64,000 nucleotides of DNA, taken from the NCBI GenBank assembly GCA_036645935.1, contig JAVXNE010000003.1, positions 124,001 to 188,000 on the forward strand. The letters run 5' to 3'. Below, piece after piece: positions 17,639-25,403 of the stretch. This DNA comes from JAUNBN01 sp036645935. GTDB taxonomy: Bacteria; Bacillota; Clostridia; Oscillospirales; Ruminococcaceae. The position numbers were made by a program, and so were the translations under genes. Numbering within the stretch: the first letter of the stretch is position 1; each line of letters starts with the position of its first letter. The notes beneath the pieces were generated by a model. The model saw only the letters and a program-made list of their open reading frames with translations, ran no database searches and was not told the DNA's origin.

Positions 17639-19180
17639 TCACTGCCAAAGCAGCAGGTTGGGGTTCGCATCCATTATAGACTCATATCGGCCGGCTGCAA
17701 TGTTAACATCATTGAGGTTTATGTTGTTGTATTTTTCAAACTTCACTGCCCTGTCTTCTGGCTTTGACCAGCCGAAATTCTGCACTCTAAACTCAACTTC
17801 TCTTTGGGGTAAAGATTCGGTGTTGGTGGGAAATCTACCGCAATTTTGTGGCAAATCAACCCAATCATATTCAAAATCGGGCTGAAAGCGTTGGAGAAAC
17901 GGTTTGAAAGTACTCTGTGAGTTCCAGAATTTGTCCTCCCTGTAGTGCGTCTCCGACCACATGTCATAAAGTCTGAAAAGATAAATATCAAAATCGGAAC
18001 TGTTAATCATTTCATCCGCGCTGTCCCAAAACTTAGCTTCAACAATTTCATCCGGGTCAAGATTTAAAATCCAATCGGGATTTGTCCTGACTGTTTCGGT
18101 CCATTGCTTTTTTCTGAGCTTGACTGAGTCTTCAAACATGGGTGTCTTATTGCGAACAAGCCGCAGCGGGATATCTTTCAAAATTTCCTGACATATCTCA
18201 ACTGTCCTGTCGGTGCTGGCGTCGTCAACAATCACAGCCTCGTCAATATGGCCGACCACGCTTTCGAGCACACGCCGCAGATAACGACCCTCCTCGTTTC
18301 TGACAACCATCGAGAGTGTTATTTTGTTTTCCTTCACCTTATACTGTCTTATGAAAGAATGCTTTTCTCTACAGCTGCGCACATAGTCGGGAACCCCCTC
18401 CAAATCCTGTTCATTTAAGATGTGGTAAGCGGGATATCTCGTGTCCACAAACAGCTCAATGCCGAGCACGGATGCTCTGATACTGAATATTCTATCCTCA
18501 TCTCTGATAGCGAGATTTTTGATTGGCGTGAAGCTTAATCCTTTTAAAAGCGCAGACCGCTTAATCATGATACACGAGCCCAGAGTTCCGACCTCATAGA
18601 GTCCATTCACTTTGAGCTGTGTCAAAAACGCCTCGCGTCTTTTGACGCGCTCATCGCTCGAGAGTATGCTTCCCTGCTGTTTTTGTTCCAACTCAAATTC
18701 TTCCAGCATGCAGACATTGGCTTCCAACGGGAGGTCTTCACTTTTTTGGGTCCAGAAAATTTCAGAAACTATTTCTTTCTTCTGCTTTTTAAGGTGCTCC
18801 ATAACCGCCGGATGCAGTATTAAATCTGAATCTACCAAAAAAAGATAGTCATATTCGTTTTCAACTGCATGCTTTAGAATCGCATTTTTGTAGTTTGCTA
18901 TCCTCAGCATTCGGCTGTCATCCCAACATCCGAGTTCATTGTTGATCTGATAATCACCGCCGGCTTTGCCCGGCAACACTGTCACAGTCGATATGTTTGA
19001 CTCAAAAGAGGACAGCATCTCCCGAGAACTTTCGTCTGTATTGTCGTCCACAAACAAATAGTCCACCAAAACACCGCTGTGATGCAGTTTGGTTAACGAG
19101 CACAAAAAATCCTCTAAAATTTCCGGCTTCTGACAAACTGAACTTCCGATTAGAATCTTACGTTTAGCCAGCTTTTCCAC
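17639..19180 (-). CDS. Protein with two GT2-like glycosyltransferase domains
   Basis: A 513-residue protein with two GT-A-like nucleotide-sugar domains. The first (residues 1-250) starts KILIGSSVCQKPEIL and has VDYLFVDDNTDES and a second acidic motif LFLVDSDLIL. The second (from about 290) has ITLSMVVRNEEGRYLRRVLESV, AVIVDDASTDRT and LNLDPDEIVE. No membrane helix is visible. Acceptor and sugar are unknown; the gene stands alone between rsmH and the hydrogenase cluster. Single-gene double-GT2 proteins often act in glycan or glycoprotein assembly. Confidence 0.85.
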   Translation of the reverse strand: MEKLAKRKILIGSSVCQKPEILEDFLCSLTKLHHSGVLVDYLFVDDNTDESSREMLSSFESNISTVTVLPGKAGGDYQINNELGCWDDSRMLRIANYKNAILKHAVENEYDYLFLVDSDLILHPAVMEHLKKQKKEIVSEIFWTQKSEDLPLEANVCMLEEFELEQKQQGSILSSDERVKRREAFLTQLKVNGLYEVGTLGSCIMIKRSALLKGLSFTPIKNLAIRDEDRIFSIRASVLGIELFVDTRYPAYHILNEQDLEGVPDYVRSCREKHSFIRQYKVKENKITLSMVVRNEEGRYLRRVLESVVGHIDEAVIVDDASTDRTVEICQEILKDIPLRLVRNKTPMFEDSVKLRKKQWTETVRTNPDWILNLDPDEIVEAKFWDSADEMINSSDFDIYLFRLYDMWSETHYREDKFWNSQSTFKPFLQRFQPDFEYDWVDLPQNCGRFPTNTESLPQREVEFRVQNFGWSKPEDRAVKFEKYNNINLNDVNIAAGRYESIMDANPNLLLWQ

Positions 19181-19596
19181 GCTCCCTTTATAAGTTCTGT
19201 TTAGTCGATTTAGCTTTGATTTTTTCTTTGCGCTCGCATAGCGAAACGTGTCCGGAATGAGCAGCCGCGATCGGGATGCTTTGTGGTTGGCTTGTCAGAA
19301 TTTTCCGCCGGTCCACTTATTTTAAAAAAGCCACTTTTGTTAAAAAGTGACTTTTGACCGATTACTGGGTGCGATTATCATCTTTTACAAACTGTTGTTG
19401 TGGCTTAATATTAACATATTTTTTATCATTTGTCAAAGTTGCATCCCTTTTTACTGAAATTTCATAAAGATTCTTTAACTGAACATCAGTTTTCCTCTAT
19501 TAATATATGCCATTTGATCTAACCTAAATGCGGTTTCAGCAAAAGATCGCTTTTGCACTATTGGGACAACCTCGGATTTCAAAAAGACCAGATAGT
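19181..19596. other. Spacer with inverted repeats
   Basis: No gene seen. An imperfect hairpin near 19324-19353 could stop transcription. An 11-base inverted repeat, TTTTGCACTAT at 19551-19561 and ATAGTGCAAAA at 19592-19602, flanks the region just before the hydrogenase terminator. Confidence 0.5.
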
Positions 19597-19635
19597 GCAA
19601 AACCGGACGGAGCAAAGTTTGATCCGCTCCGTCCG
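19597..19635 (-). terminator. Terminator of the hydrogenase operon
   Basis: CGGACGGAGC (19604-19613) pairs perfectly with GCTCCGTCCG (19626-19635), followed by GTTTTGC on the minus strand. It lies 20 bases beyond the stop of the second hydrogenase. Confidence 0.75.
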
Positions 19636-19654
19636 ATTAGTTAAATTATAACAT

Positions 19655-21085
19655 CTACAGAGAATATACACTTATCGCGTCCGAGATGGTCTTTTCCATC
19701 GCCTCGCGCCCATATTTGTCGACCTCGTTTTTGTCCTTCGTGCCATGAGTCAGGCAACCCGCTCCGCCGATGCATCCACCGACGCAGGCCATCCCCTCAA
19801 CAAAGTTGTTGGGCAGCACTCCCTTGGAGGCTCTCAGCAGCGCGAGGCGGCACTCCTCGATTCCATCGCACGCGATTGCATTCAGCTCGAAGTCGTCAAG
19901 TCCCTGCTCCTTGAGCGCCTGAACTGCGGCGTCGGCAAGACCTCCGCTGCGCGCAAAGATTCTTCCGTAGTACGAAGCATTGTCGAGCACGTCATCTTCC
20001 AGCTGCGTTATATCGATATCGCGGCTGTCAAACAGTGCCTGAAGCTCTTCAAATGTGAGGACACAGTCGACCCCGTCGCTCGCGTTCTCGCGGAATATCT
20101 CACCTTTTTTTGCGGTGCACGGGCCGATAAACACAACCTTTGAACCGGGTGATGTCTCTTTGATATATCTCGCTATCACCGTCATCGGTGAAGCGTTGTG
20201 AGAAATGTGCTTGGCCATGTCGGGAAATTGGCTGGTCACGTATGACACAAACGCAGGACAACAGGAACTCATGAGAAATCCCTTTTCGACAAGCTCACGG
20301 GTTTCGGAATATGCCACCATGTCTGCTCCGAGCGCCGCCTCGACAACATGGAAAAACCCAAGCTCGCGCAGCCCACTGATCACCTGTCCCAACCTTGCAT
20401 AGCTAAACTGACTTGAGACAGAGGGCGCGACAACCGCATATACCTTGTAAAGCGCGTTGTCCTTGCTTTTTTTAATAATGTCGATGGCGTCCAGAATAAA
20501 GGACTTATCCGATATTGCACCGAACGGGCACTGGTAGACACAAGCGCCGCAAGCGATGCACTTATTGTTGTCGATGCGTGCAGAGCCGCCCTCGTCGTCA
20601 ACCGTTATCGCCCCAACCTTGCAGGCGTTTTCGCACGGTCTCTTATGGTTTGCAATCGCCGAATACGGACAAACAGACGCGCATTTCCCGCATTCAACGC
20701 ACTTTGATTTATCTATGTGCGCTTTCTGGTTTCGATCAAATGTAATCGCTCCGCGCGGGCAGTTCTCCTCACAGCGGTGGGCGATGCAGCCTCTGCAGGC
20801 GTCGGTGACCTCATAGCCGCCGACGGGACATTCGTCGCACGCTATATCCACAACCTCAATTATATTGGGGTTGCTTTTGTCACCTCCCATTGCGAGTCGG
20901 ACTCTTTCCGCAAGGATTGCACGTTCTTTATAGACACAGCAGCGCATCGTCGGCGTCTTGCCGGGAACTATCTCCTTGGGAATTGCAAAGACCCTGTCAA
21001 TAAGGTCACCACGCCACGCATGGCGCGCAACCTCTCTCAAAGCCTTATACTTTATATTCTGAACTTTCGTGTCGAATTTTCTCAT
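19655..21085 (-). CDS. [FeFe] hydrogenase-like protein, group B type
   Basis: A 476-residue iron-only hydrogenase-type protein. The N-terminal half is rich in ferredoxin-like cysteines (97/100/105/109, 129/132/135/139, 151/155, 176/179/182/186). The H-cluster ligands are kept in degenerate motifs: SSCCPAF (C275/C276), GPCTAKKGE (C323) and GMACVGGCIGGAG (C434, C438). These match the group B rather than the classical group A signatures. It is the last gene of a four-gene unit with a PAS-containing hydrogenase and a phosphatase. It may produce or oxidise H2 or be a redox partner; group B activity is poorly understood. Confidence 0.88.
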   Translation of the reverse strand: MRKFDTKVQNIKYKALREVARHAWRGDLIDRVFAIPKEIVPGKTPTMRCCVYKERAILAERVRLAMGGDKSNPNIIEVVDIACDECPVGGYEVTDACRGCIAHRCEENCPRGAITFDRNQKAHIDKSKCVECGKCASVCPYSAIANHKRPCENACKVGAITVDDEGGSARIDNNKCIACGACVYQCPFGAISDKSFILDAIDIIKKSKDNALYKVYAVVAPSVSSQFSYARLGQVISGLRELGFFHVVEAALGADMVAYSETRELVEKGFLMSSCCPAFVSYVTSQFPDMAKHISHNASPMTVIARYIKETSPGSKVVFIGPCTAKKGEIFRENASDGVDCVLTFEELQALFDSRDIDITQLEDDVLDNASYYGRIFARSGGLADAAVQALKEQGLDDFELNAIACDGIEECRLALLRASKGVLPNNFVEGMACVGGCIGGAGCLTHGTKDKNEVDKYGREAMEKTISDAISVYSL

Positions 21086-21101
21086 TATTTAATTCCCATC
21101 A

Positions 21102-22274
21102 CTAAAAATAGCTTACCTTTATTTTCTTGCCCATTCTTTTCAGACAATCGGACAGCTCTTCTACAAGCCGCATTTTTATGCTGAAGTTAATGGGCAGATT
21201 GGGATTTTGGTGTGCGGGGTTTACCGCGCGTCCAACATAAAAATTGATGTCGGTTGCCTGTTCAAAAAGCATGCGCGCAATCTTTGAAGCACCGTCCTTC
21301 TTGTAGCCCCATTCGATATAGCTCTCGTTGTCCTCAAGGTAGTTTTTCGCATATTCAAGCACGCGATTTATCGTTATCACACCCTCGGTGACAAGATCCA
21401 CACCATCAATTGTCGCTGTTGGAGGAATCTCCGGATCAACATATTCAAGCTTTGGAACCAGCGATTGTCCCAAAAACTTTGCCGCAAGCTCGCTGGTCGT
21501 TCCGCCGCAAACGATATGCCTGCCGTGCTTTGCAAAAAAAAGCGACATCATCTTCCCGACATCGTCGGGGTTCGCAGGTGGCCCTATCATGAGATTAACC
21601 GGACTGCGCTCGCGGATTTTCACCGTACACACCGTCGTGTCATCCCCGGGCTCGCCGCCGTAAAGCTTGTTGCACTCGTCGAGCAGCATTGTGGTGAGAG
21701 TTTTGGCCGTGAATTCTATATTGGTCATCATCTCCATGAATTCAACGATATTTTCGCGCTGCCAGCCATAGTTAAGCGTCTTGCCGACGCCCGCGTATAT
21801 CGCGCCATCGCTCAAAGCTATAAATATATCGTGGAGCTTTATGGGTATGCGAGAACGATATATGGTTTTCCCTTCAATTTCACTCGCAGTTTTTGGAATT
21901 TCAATATTTTTACCGTCTCGCAGCAGAATCACCGCCGGGTTATCATACTCGATAATTTCAGCTTCACTGTTGTTTATTATCTTGATTATTGTGAATGTTG
22001 AATACGCAACGCCGCGCTCAGCGCAAACGGGCAATGTCGCCGCCACCGTTGATATGCAATCCTCCACTGACAGCTCATTTGCCATCATTGTGGAGAGAAT
22101 TTTTGAGGTCAGTGTCGAGAGTATATTGGCTTTGACACCGCTTCCAAGCCCATCTGCAAGAACAACTATTATCGAATCTTCAGTGGGCTCAACTATCTCA
22201 ACACAGTCTCCGCACAGCTCCTCTCCAACGTGGTTGAGACTGCGCCAGCCGATATCCGTGCACAGATTATTCAT
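21102..22274 (-). CDS. SpoIIE-type serine phosphatase
   Basis: A 390-residue PP2C/SpoIIE-family phosphatase. Metal-binding motifs include VVLADGLGSG (D41), LSDGAIYAG and GDDTTVCTV. No membrane region or sensor domain is attached, unlike SpoIIE itself. It lies between the sensory and the group B hydrogenase, overlapping the former by 8 bases. Such a phosphatase could relay the redox or H2 signal to a protein partner, as RsbU-type enzymes do with anti-anti-sigma factors, but no such partner is encoded here. Confidence 0.88.
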   Translation of the reverse strand: MNNLCTDIGWRSLNHVGEELCGDCVEIVEPTEDSIIVVLADGLGSGVKANILSTLTSKILSTMMANELSVEDCISTVAATLPVCAERGVAYSTFTIIKIINNSEAEIIEYDNPAVILLRDGKNIEIPKTASEIEGKTIYRSRIPIKLHDIFIALSDGAIYAGVGKTLNYGWQRENIVEFMEMMTNIEFTAKTLTTMLLDECNKLYGGEPGDDTTVCTVKIRERSPVNLMIGPPANPDDVGKMMSLFFAKHGRHIVCGGTTSELAAKFLGQSLVPKLEYVDPEIPPTATIDGVDLVTEGVITINRVLEYAKNYLEDNESYIEWGYKKDGASKIARMLFEQATDINFYVGRAVNPAHQNPNLPINFSIKMRLVEELSDCLKRMGKKIKVSYF

Positions 22275-23946
22275 CTTTCAGCGACTCCTTGAGCTTGGTG
22301 AGCGCCACCTTGGTTTCGGCGGTGGTCTCTCCCAGAAGCGAGGCTATCTCCTGCGCAATTCGCATCTGCTTGTCAATAACACGGTCGGTTATTTCAACTG
22401 TGCGGCGGCTCGCTTCAACACGACCCCGATGCTGGACCTGCTCATCAGTAACATCTCTCATTATGCAGATGAGTATGTGATACTCCCTGTCGTAAAGCAC
22501 GCTCTGCTCGACATAGCGCGCGTATTCTGCAAGGTACACCTGTTTGTTCGGCACACTGTGTCCGCTTTCGAGCACGTTCAGGAAAATCGTCGGATCCAGT
22601 ATTCGGACGACTTGCTCACCCAACACGTCAGATGCGTTCGCTATCTTCATTATCGATCTTGCGGCACTGTTGATTTGCTGCACCTCAAGGTTTTCGTTGA
22701 GAACGATGATTCCATTCGGCGTGTTGTTAATTATATTGTCCGAGAAGCTCTCTGCCTTTTCCTTGAGGAACGGCAGACACATCTGCAAATTAGCCTTGCC
22801 ATTAAAGACTGCAACCGCCTTTTCACGGCAAGTATCATAGCCGCACGTCCCGCAGTTAAGCTCGTCGTCAGGGCTGTTTTTACCCATCTGCTTCAAAATG
22901 TCCAGAACCTCGTCCTTCGTCGGCACAAGGTCATGTATTCCGACATAAGAGTGCTCTCGGGCCAGCTGCTCCTGCGTATAATCGGAAACCGTATAGTCGT
23001 GTTTGCCCGCGAAGCGGTCAATAAATATATAATCGGACACGGGAGCCTCGCGCCCCCTGTCGAGCGCAGGGCCGCCGATACAGCTTCCGGCACATGCGGA
23101 CATCTCGATGAAGCAGCGCGTGAGCTTGTGTTCGGATATCTCCTTAAGCGCAAGCTTGCAGTTTTCAAGCCCGTCAACCACAAGATAGCTGTATACATCA
23201 GAAGATCTGTCCATCGTACGCAAAATTCCGCCACTTGTGGGGAAAAGCCGCGCACGAGTGTTGTCATCAAGAGTCCCATCCACTGTGTCAAGCTCAACGG
23301 ACTCGCCGCTCATCCAATCGCTCAGTTCCTCAAACGTCAGGACACAATCGACGTTGCCGACATACTCGTCCGCCTCCGCTTTTTTGGAGATGCACGGTCC
23401 TATAAAGACGGTCTTTGCGTCGGGAAAACGAGCCTTGATGTCACGGCAATGCGCCGACATAGGACTTTCAATCTTGGCGAGCGATGGCAACGCTTCAGGA
23501 TAGTATTTGCGGATAAGCAAGTTTACCGTATGGCAACACGACGAAATAATCACGTCGGAAGATTTCTGCTCAATGAGTTTTTCATACTGTTTTTTAACTA
23601 TTGTCGCGCCGATTGCGGTCTCTTCAACATCTGAAAACCCGAGCGCAATGAGGGCTTTTTTCAGCGAAGCCAAGCCCGCTCCTGCAAAATTCGCCTGAAA
23701 TGAAGGAGCCAAACTTACAATTACCTTTTCGTTTTCGGCGATCAGTTGCTTTGCTATCTCCACGTCACTGCGAATCACCTTGGCGTTTTGAGGACAAACA
23801 ACAAAGCAATGACCGCACAGAATGCATTCATCGTTGACAATCTGCGCTTGATCACTCGAAAAACGAATCGACTTCACAGGGCAGTAGCGGATGCACTTGT
23901 AACAGTTTTTGCAGTTGGATTTTTTAAGACCGATATAATCCTTCAT
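22267..23946 (-). CDS. Sensory [FeFe] hydrogenase-like protein with PAS domain (HydS type, group C)
   Basis: A 559-residue multidomain protein. In order: two 4Fe-4S ferredoxin motifs (C12/15/18/22 and C41/44/47/51), an H-cluster domain with SSCCHT (C137/C138), GPCISKKAE (C185) and EMSACAGSCIGG (C285, C289), a four-cysteine Fe-S module (C365, 368, 373, 390), a PAS domain (about 400-510) and a short helical tail. That layout matches group C hydrogenases, thought to sense H2 or redox state. No kinase or cyclase output is attached; instead it is co-encoded with a SpoIIE phosphatase, which may be its output. Confidence 0.9.
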   Translation of the reverse strand: MKDYIGLKKSNCKNCYKCIRYCPVKSIRFSSDQAQIVNDECILCGHCFVVCPQNAKVIRSDVEIAKQLIAENEKVIVSLAPSFQANFAGAGLASLKKALIALGFSDVEETAIGATIVKKQYEKLIEQKSSDVIISSCCHTVNLLIRKYYPEALPSLAKIESPMSAHCRDIKARFPDAKTVFIGPCISKKAEADEYVGNVDCVLTFEELSDWMSGESVELDTVDGTLDDNTRARLFPTSGGILRTMDRSSDVYSYLVVDGLENCKLALKEISEHKLTRCFIEMSACAGSCIGGPALDRGREAPVSDYIFIDRFAGKHDYTVSDYTQEQLAREHSYVGIHDLVPTKDEVLDILKQMGKNSPDDELNCGTCGYDTCREKAVAVFNGKANLQMCLPFLKEKAESFSDNIINNTPNGIIVLNENLEVQQINSAARSIMKIANASDVLGEQVVRILDPTIFLNVLESGHSVPNKQVYLAEYARYVEQSVLYDREYHILICIMRDVTDEQVQHRGRVEASRRTVEITDRVIDKQMRIAQEIASLLGETTAETKVALTKLKESLKDE

Positions 23947-23985
23947 TCAGCTTCACCTCAGGCTTCACCCCGCATCGCCGGCGTG

Positions 23986-24231
23986 TCAAACGGCCTGCGC
24001 GATATATTTTTCAAAAAATTCAGGAAAGTTTTCCTTTGTTATCCCTCCGACAATCTCGTCCCCCACCTTGACACTAACCCCCGCAATGGAGCAGTTTCCA
24101 AGGCAAAATGCTGCCTTGAGTTCAACCTTATCTTCGAGTCCGCTCTTCTTGATTGTCTCACGCATAAGCTCAATAATCTGGTGAGACCCCTTGAGATGGC
24201 AGGAGCTTCCGATGCAAATTTCCACAGTCAT
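23986..24231 (-). CDS. Thioredoxin-like [2Fe-2S] ferredoxin (NuoE/HndA-like)
   Basis: An 81-residue protein with the four cysteines of the thioredoxin-fold 2Fe-2S family: C6 and C11 (ICIGSSC) and C43 and C47 (FCLGNC). It is the first gene of the hydrogenase operon, with GGAGGGAATTGAT before the ATG, and probably passes electrons to the hydrogenase-like proteins. It is the short stand-alone form; NuoE proteins carry an extra N-terminal helical domain. Confidence 0.9.
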   Translation of the reverse strand: MTVEICIGSSCHLKGSHQIIELMRETIKKSGLEDKVELKAAFCLGNCSIAGVSVKVGDEIVGGITKENFPEFFEKYIAQAV

Positions 24232-24276
24232 ATCAATTCCCTCCGATTGTCAGCCATTATTTTTGTAGTTTAACTT

Positions 24277-24312
24277 CGTTAATATATTAACGTACATTGG
24301 ATACAATGTCCA
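24277..24312 (-). promoter_or_regulatory. Promoter with Rex-like operator upstream of hydrogenase operon
   Basis: A 16-bp perfect palindrome at 24277-24292 contains GTTAA, TATA, TTAAC, the core of the known Rex site TTGTTAANNNNTTAACAA. It overlaps the -10 box of a minus-strand promoter: TGGACA at 24307-24312, 17-base spacer, TAATAT at 24284-24289. Rex binds when NADH is low and would block this promoter, releasing it when NADH builds up. The outer bases (CG instead of TG/CA) differ from consensus. Confidence 0.7.
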
Positions 24313-24526
24313 CCCCTAATTGGCAAATTCTGCGAATATAGCTGGAAATTATACAAATTACAACCGGAGGGGTTTGAAACGCACACATATTTCACATCAC
24401 CGGACAATCACGCCAGTGAATACGAGGATATTACATCAAATAATATACCATAACTGCGTGGTGTCGAGCAATGGAGTCTGTTTCCAAAAATGGCTTGCAT
24501 CGCACTGCTGTCCGATTTTGCATTTT

Positions 24527-25276
24527 CTATTCTTCTTTGTACTCGTTCAGGTATTTTTCTGCCGAGCGGCTCATCTCTCGAGAGAATTCCGAGTTGTATT
24601 TTCGCTCACAAAAAGCGCGCATCCACTCCTCGTACGGTCTCTCACCGCACTTGGTGCCGAACAAATCTCTAAGCTCGCTCTCGTCCATGACCCTATATCT
24701 GTTTTCATGAACGATGTGTTCAATCACCGCGCGTTCCGGCTTGTTTCTGCGGCGCTGCGATTCTGTCGGCCATCCGATGACGAGCAAGACGACGGGAAAG
24801 ACATACTTCGGGATATCTAACAGCACTTTGTGTTCCTCGCACCTTTCGACGATATCTCCGATGTAACACGAACCGAGTCCCACGCTCTCCGCCGCCGTAA
24901 CGGCGTTTTGTGCCGCCGCAACTGTGTCTGCCACCGCCAGCATCAGATCTCCTGCACGAGGATTGCGTGGCTCACAGCCCACCGCCTTGAACGCGTCGTA
25001 CCACTTCTTTGTGTCGGCGCAAAAGACGAGCACTATCGGTGCATCGGCTATAAACGGCTGGTTGTCGCAACTCACTGCAAGTTTTTTCTTGAGTTCAGCG
25101 TCCGTTATGTCAAGTATTGTATATAGCTGCTGGTTTCCCGCAGTGGGAGCCTGCATCGCAGCTTGCAGAATAGCGGTTTTAATGTCGTCTGGAACCGCTC
25201 TTTTCTCGAACACCCTCGTCGATTTGCGCTTGTGCAGCTCACGTATCGTTTCGCTAAGATAGTTTTTCGTTTCCAT
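24527..25276 (-). CDS. Nitroreductase family protein
   Basis: A 249-residue FMN-dependent nitroreductase-like enzyme. The RKSTRVFEKRAVPDD start, AAMQAPTAGNQQLY and the VGLGSCYIGDI segment are typical FMN-binding parts. A C-terminal extension of some 50 residues ends in RSAEKYLNEYKEE. GGGAACAAT precedes the ATG. The natural substrate is unknown. It lies downstream of mutS2 with a 127-base gap and before the hydrogenase operon promoter. Confidence 0.9.
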   Translation of the reverse strand: METKNYLSETIRELHKRKSTRVFEKRAVPDDIKTAILQAAMQAPTAGNQQLYTILDITDAELKKKLAVSCDNQPFIADAPIVLVFCADTKKWYDAFKAVGCEPRNPRAGDLMLAVADTVAAAQNAVTAAESVGLGSCYIGDIVERCEEHKVLLDIPKYVFPVVLLVIGWPTESQRRRNKPERAVIEHIVHENRYRVMDESELRDLFGTKCGERPYEEWMRAFCERKYNSEFSREMSRSAEKYLNEYKEE

Positions 25277-25403
25277 ATTGTTCCCGTTTCCGGTTTATTT
25301 TCAGTACCTGACATGAAAATCGCCCGCCCTATGTGTGAGGCCTTTTCGGACGGTGTCGCACTTTTTGCCTCGGTCACCCAATCTTTTTCTTCTGCACAGC
25401 ACA

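Noticed and set aside
21781..23634. 617-codon plus-strand frame opposite the sensory hydrogenase and phosphatase
   Set aside because: It is antisense to two well-supported genes and shows no domain pattern; long shadow frames are common opposite GC-balanced genes.
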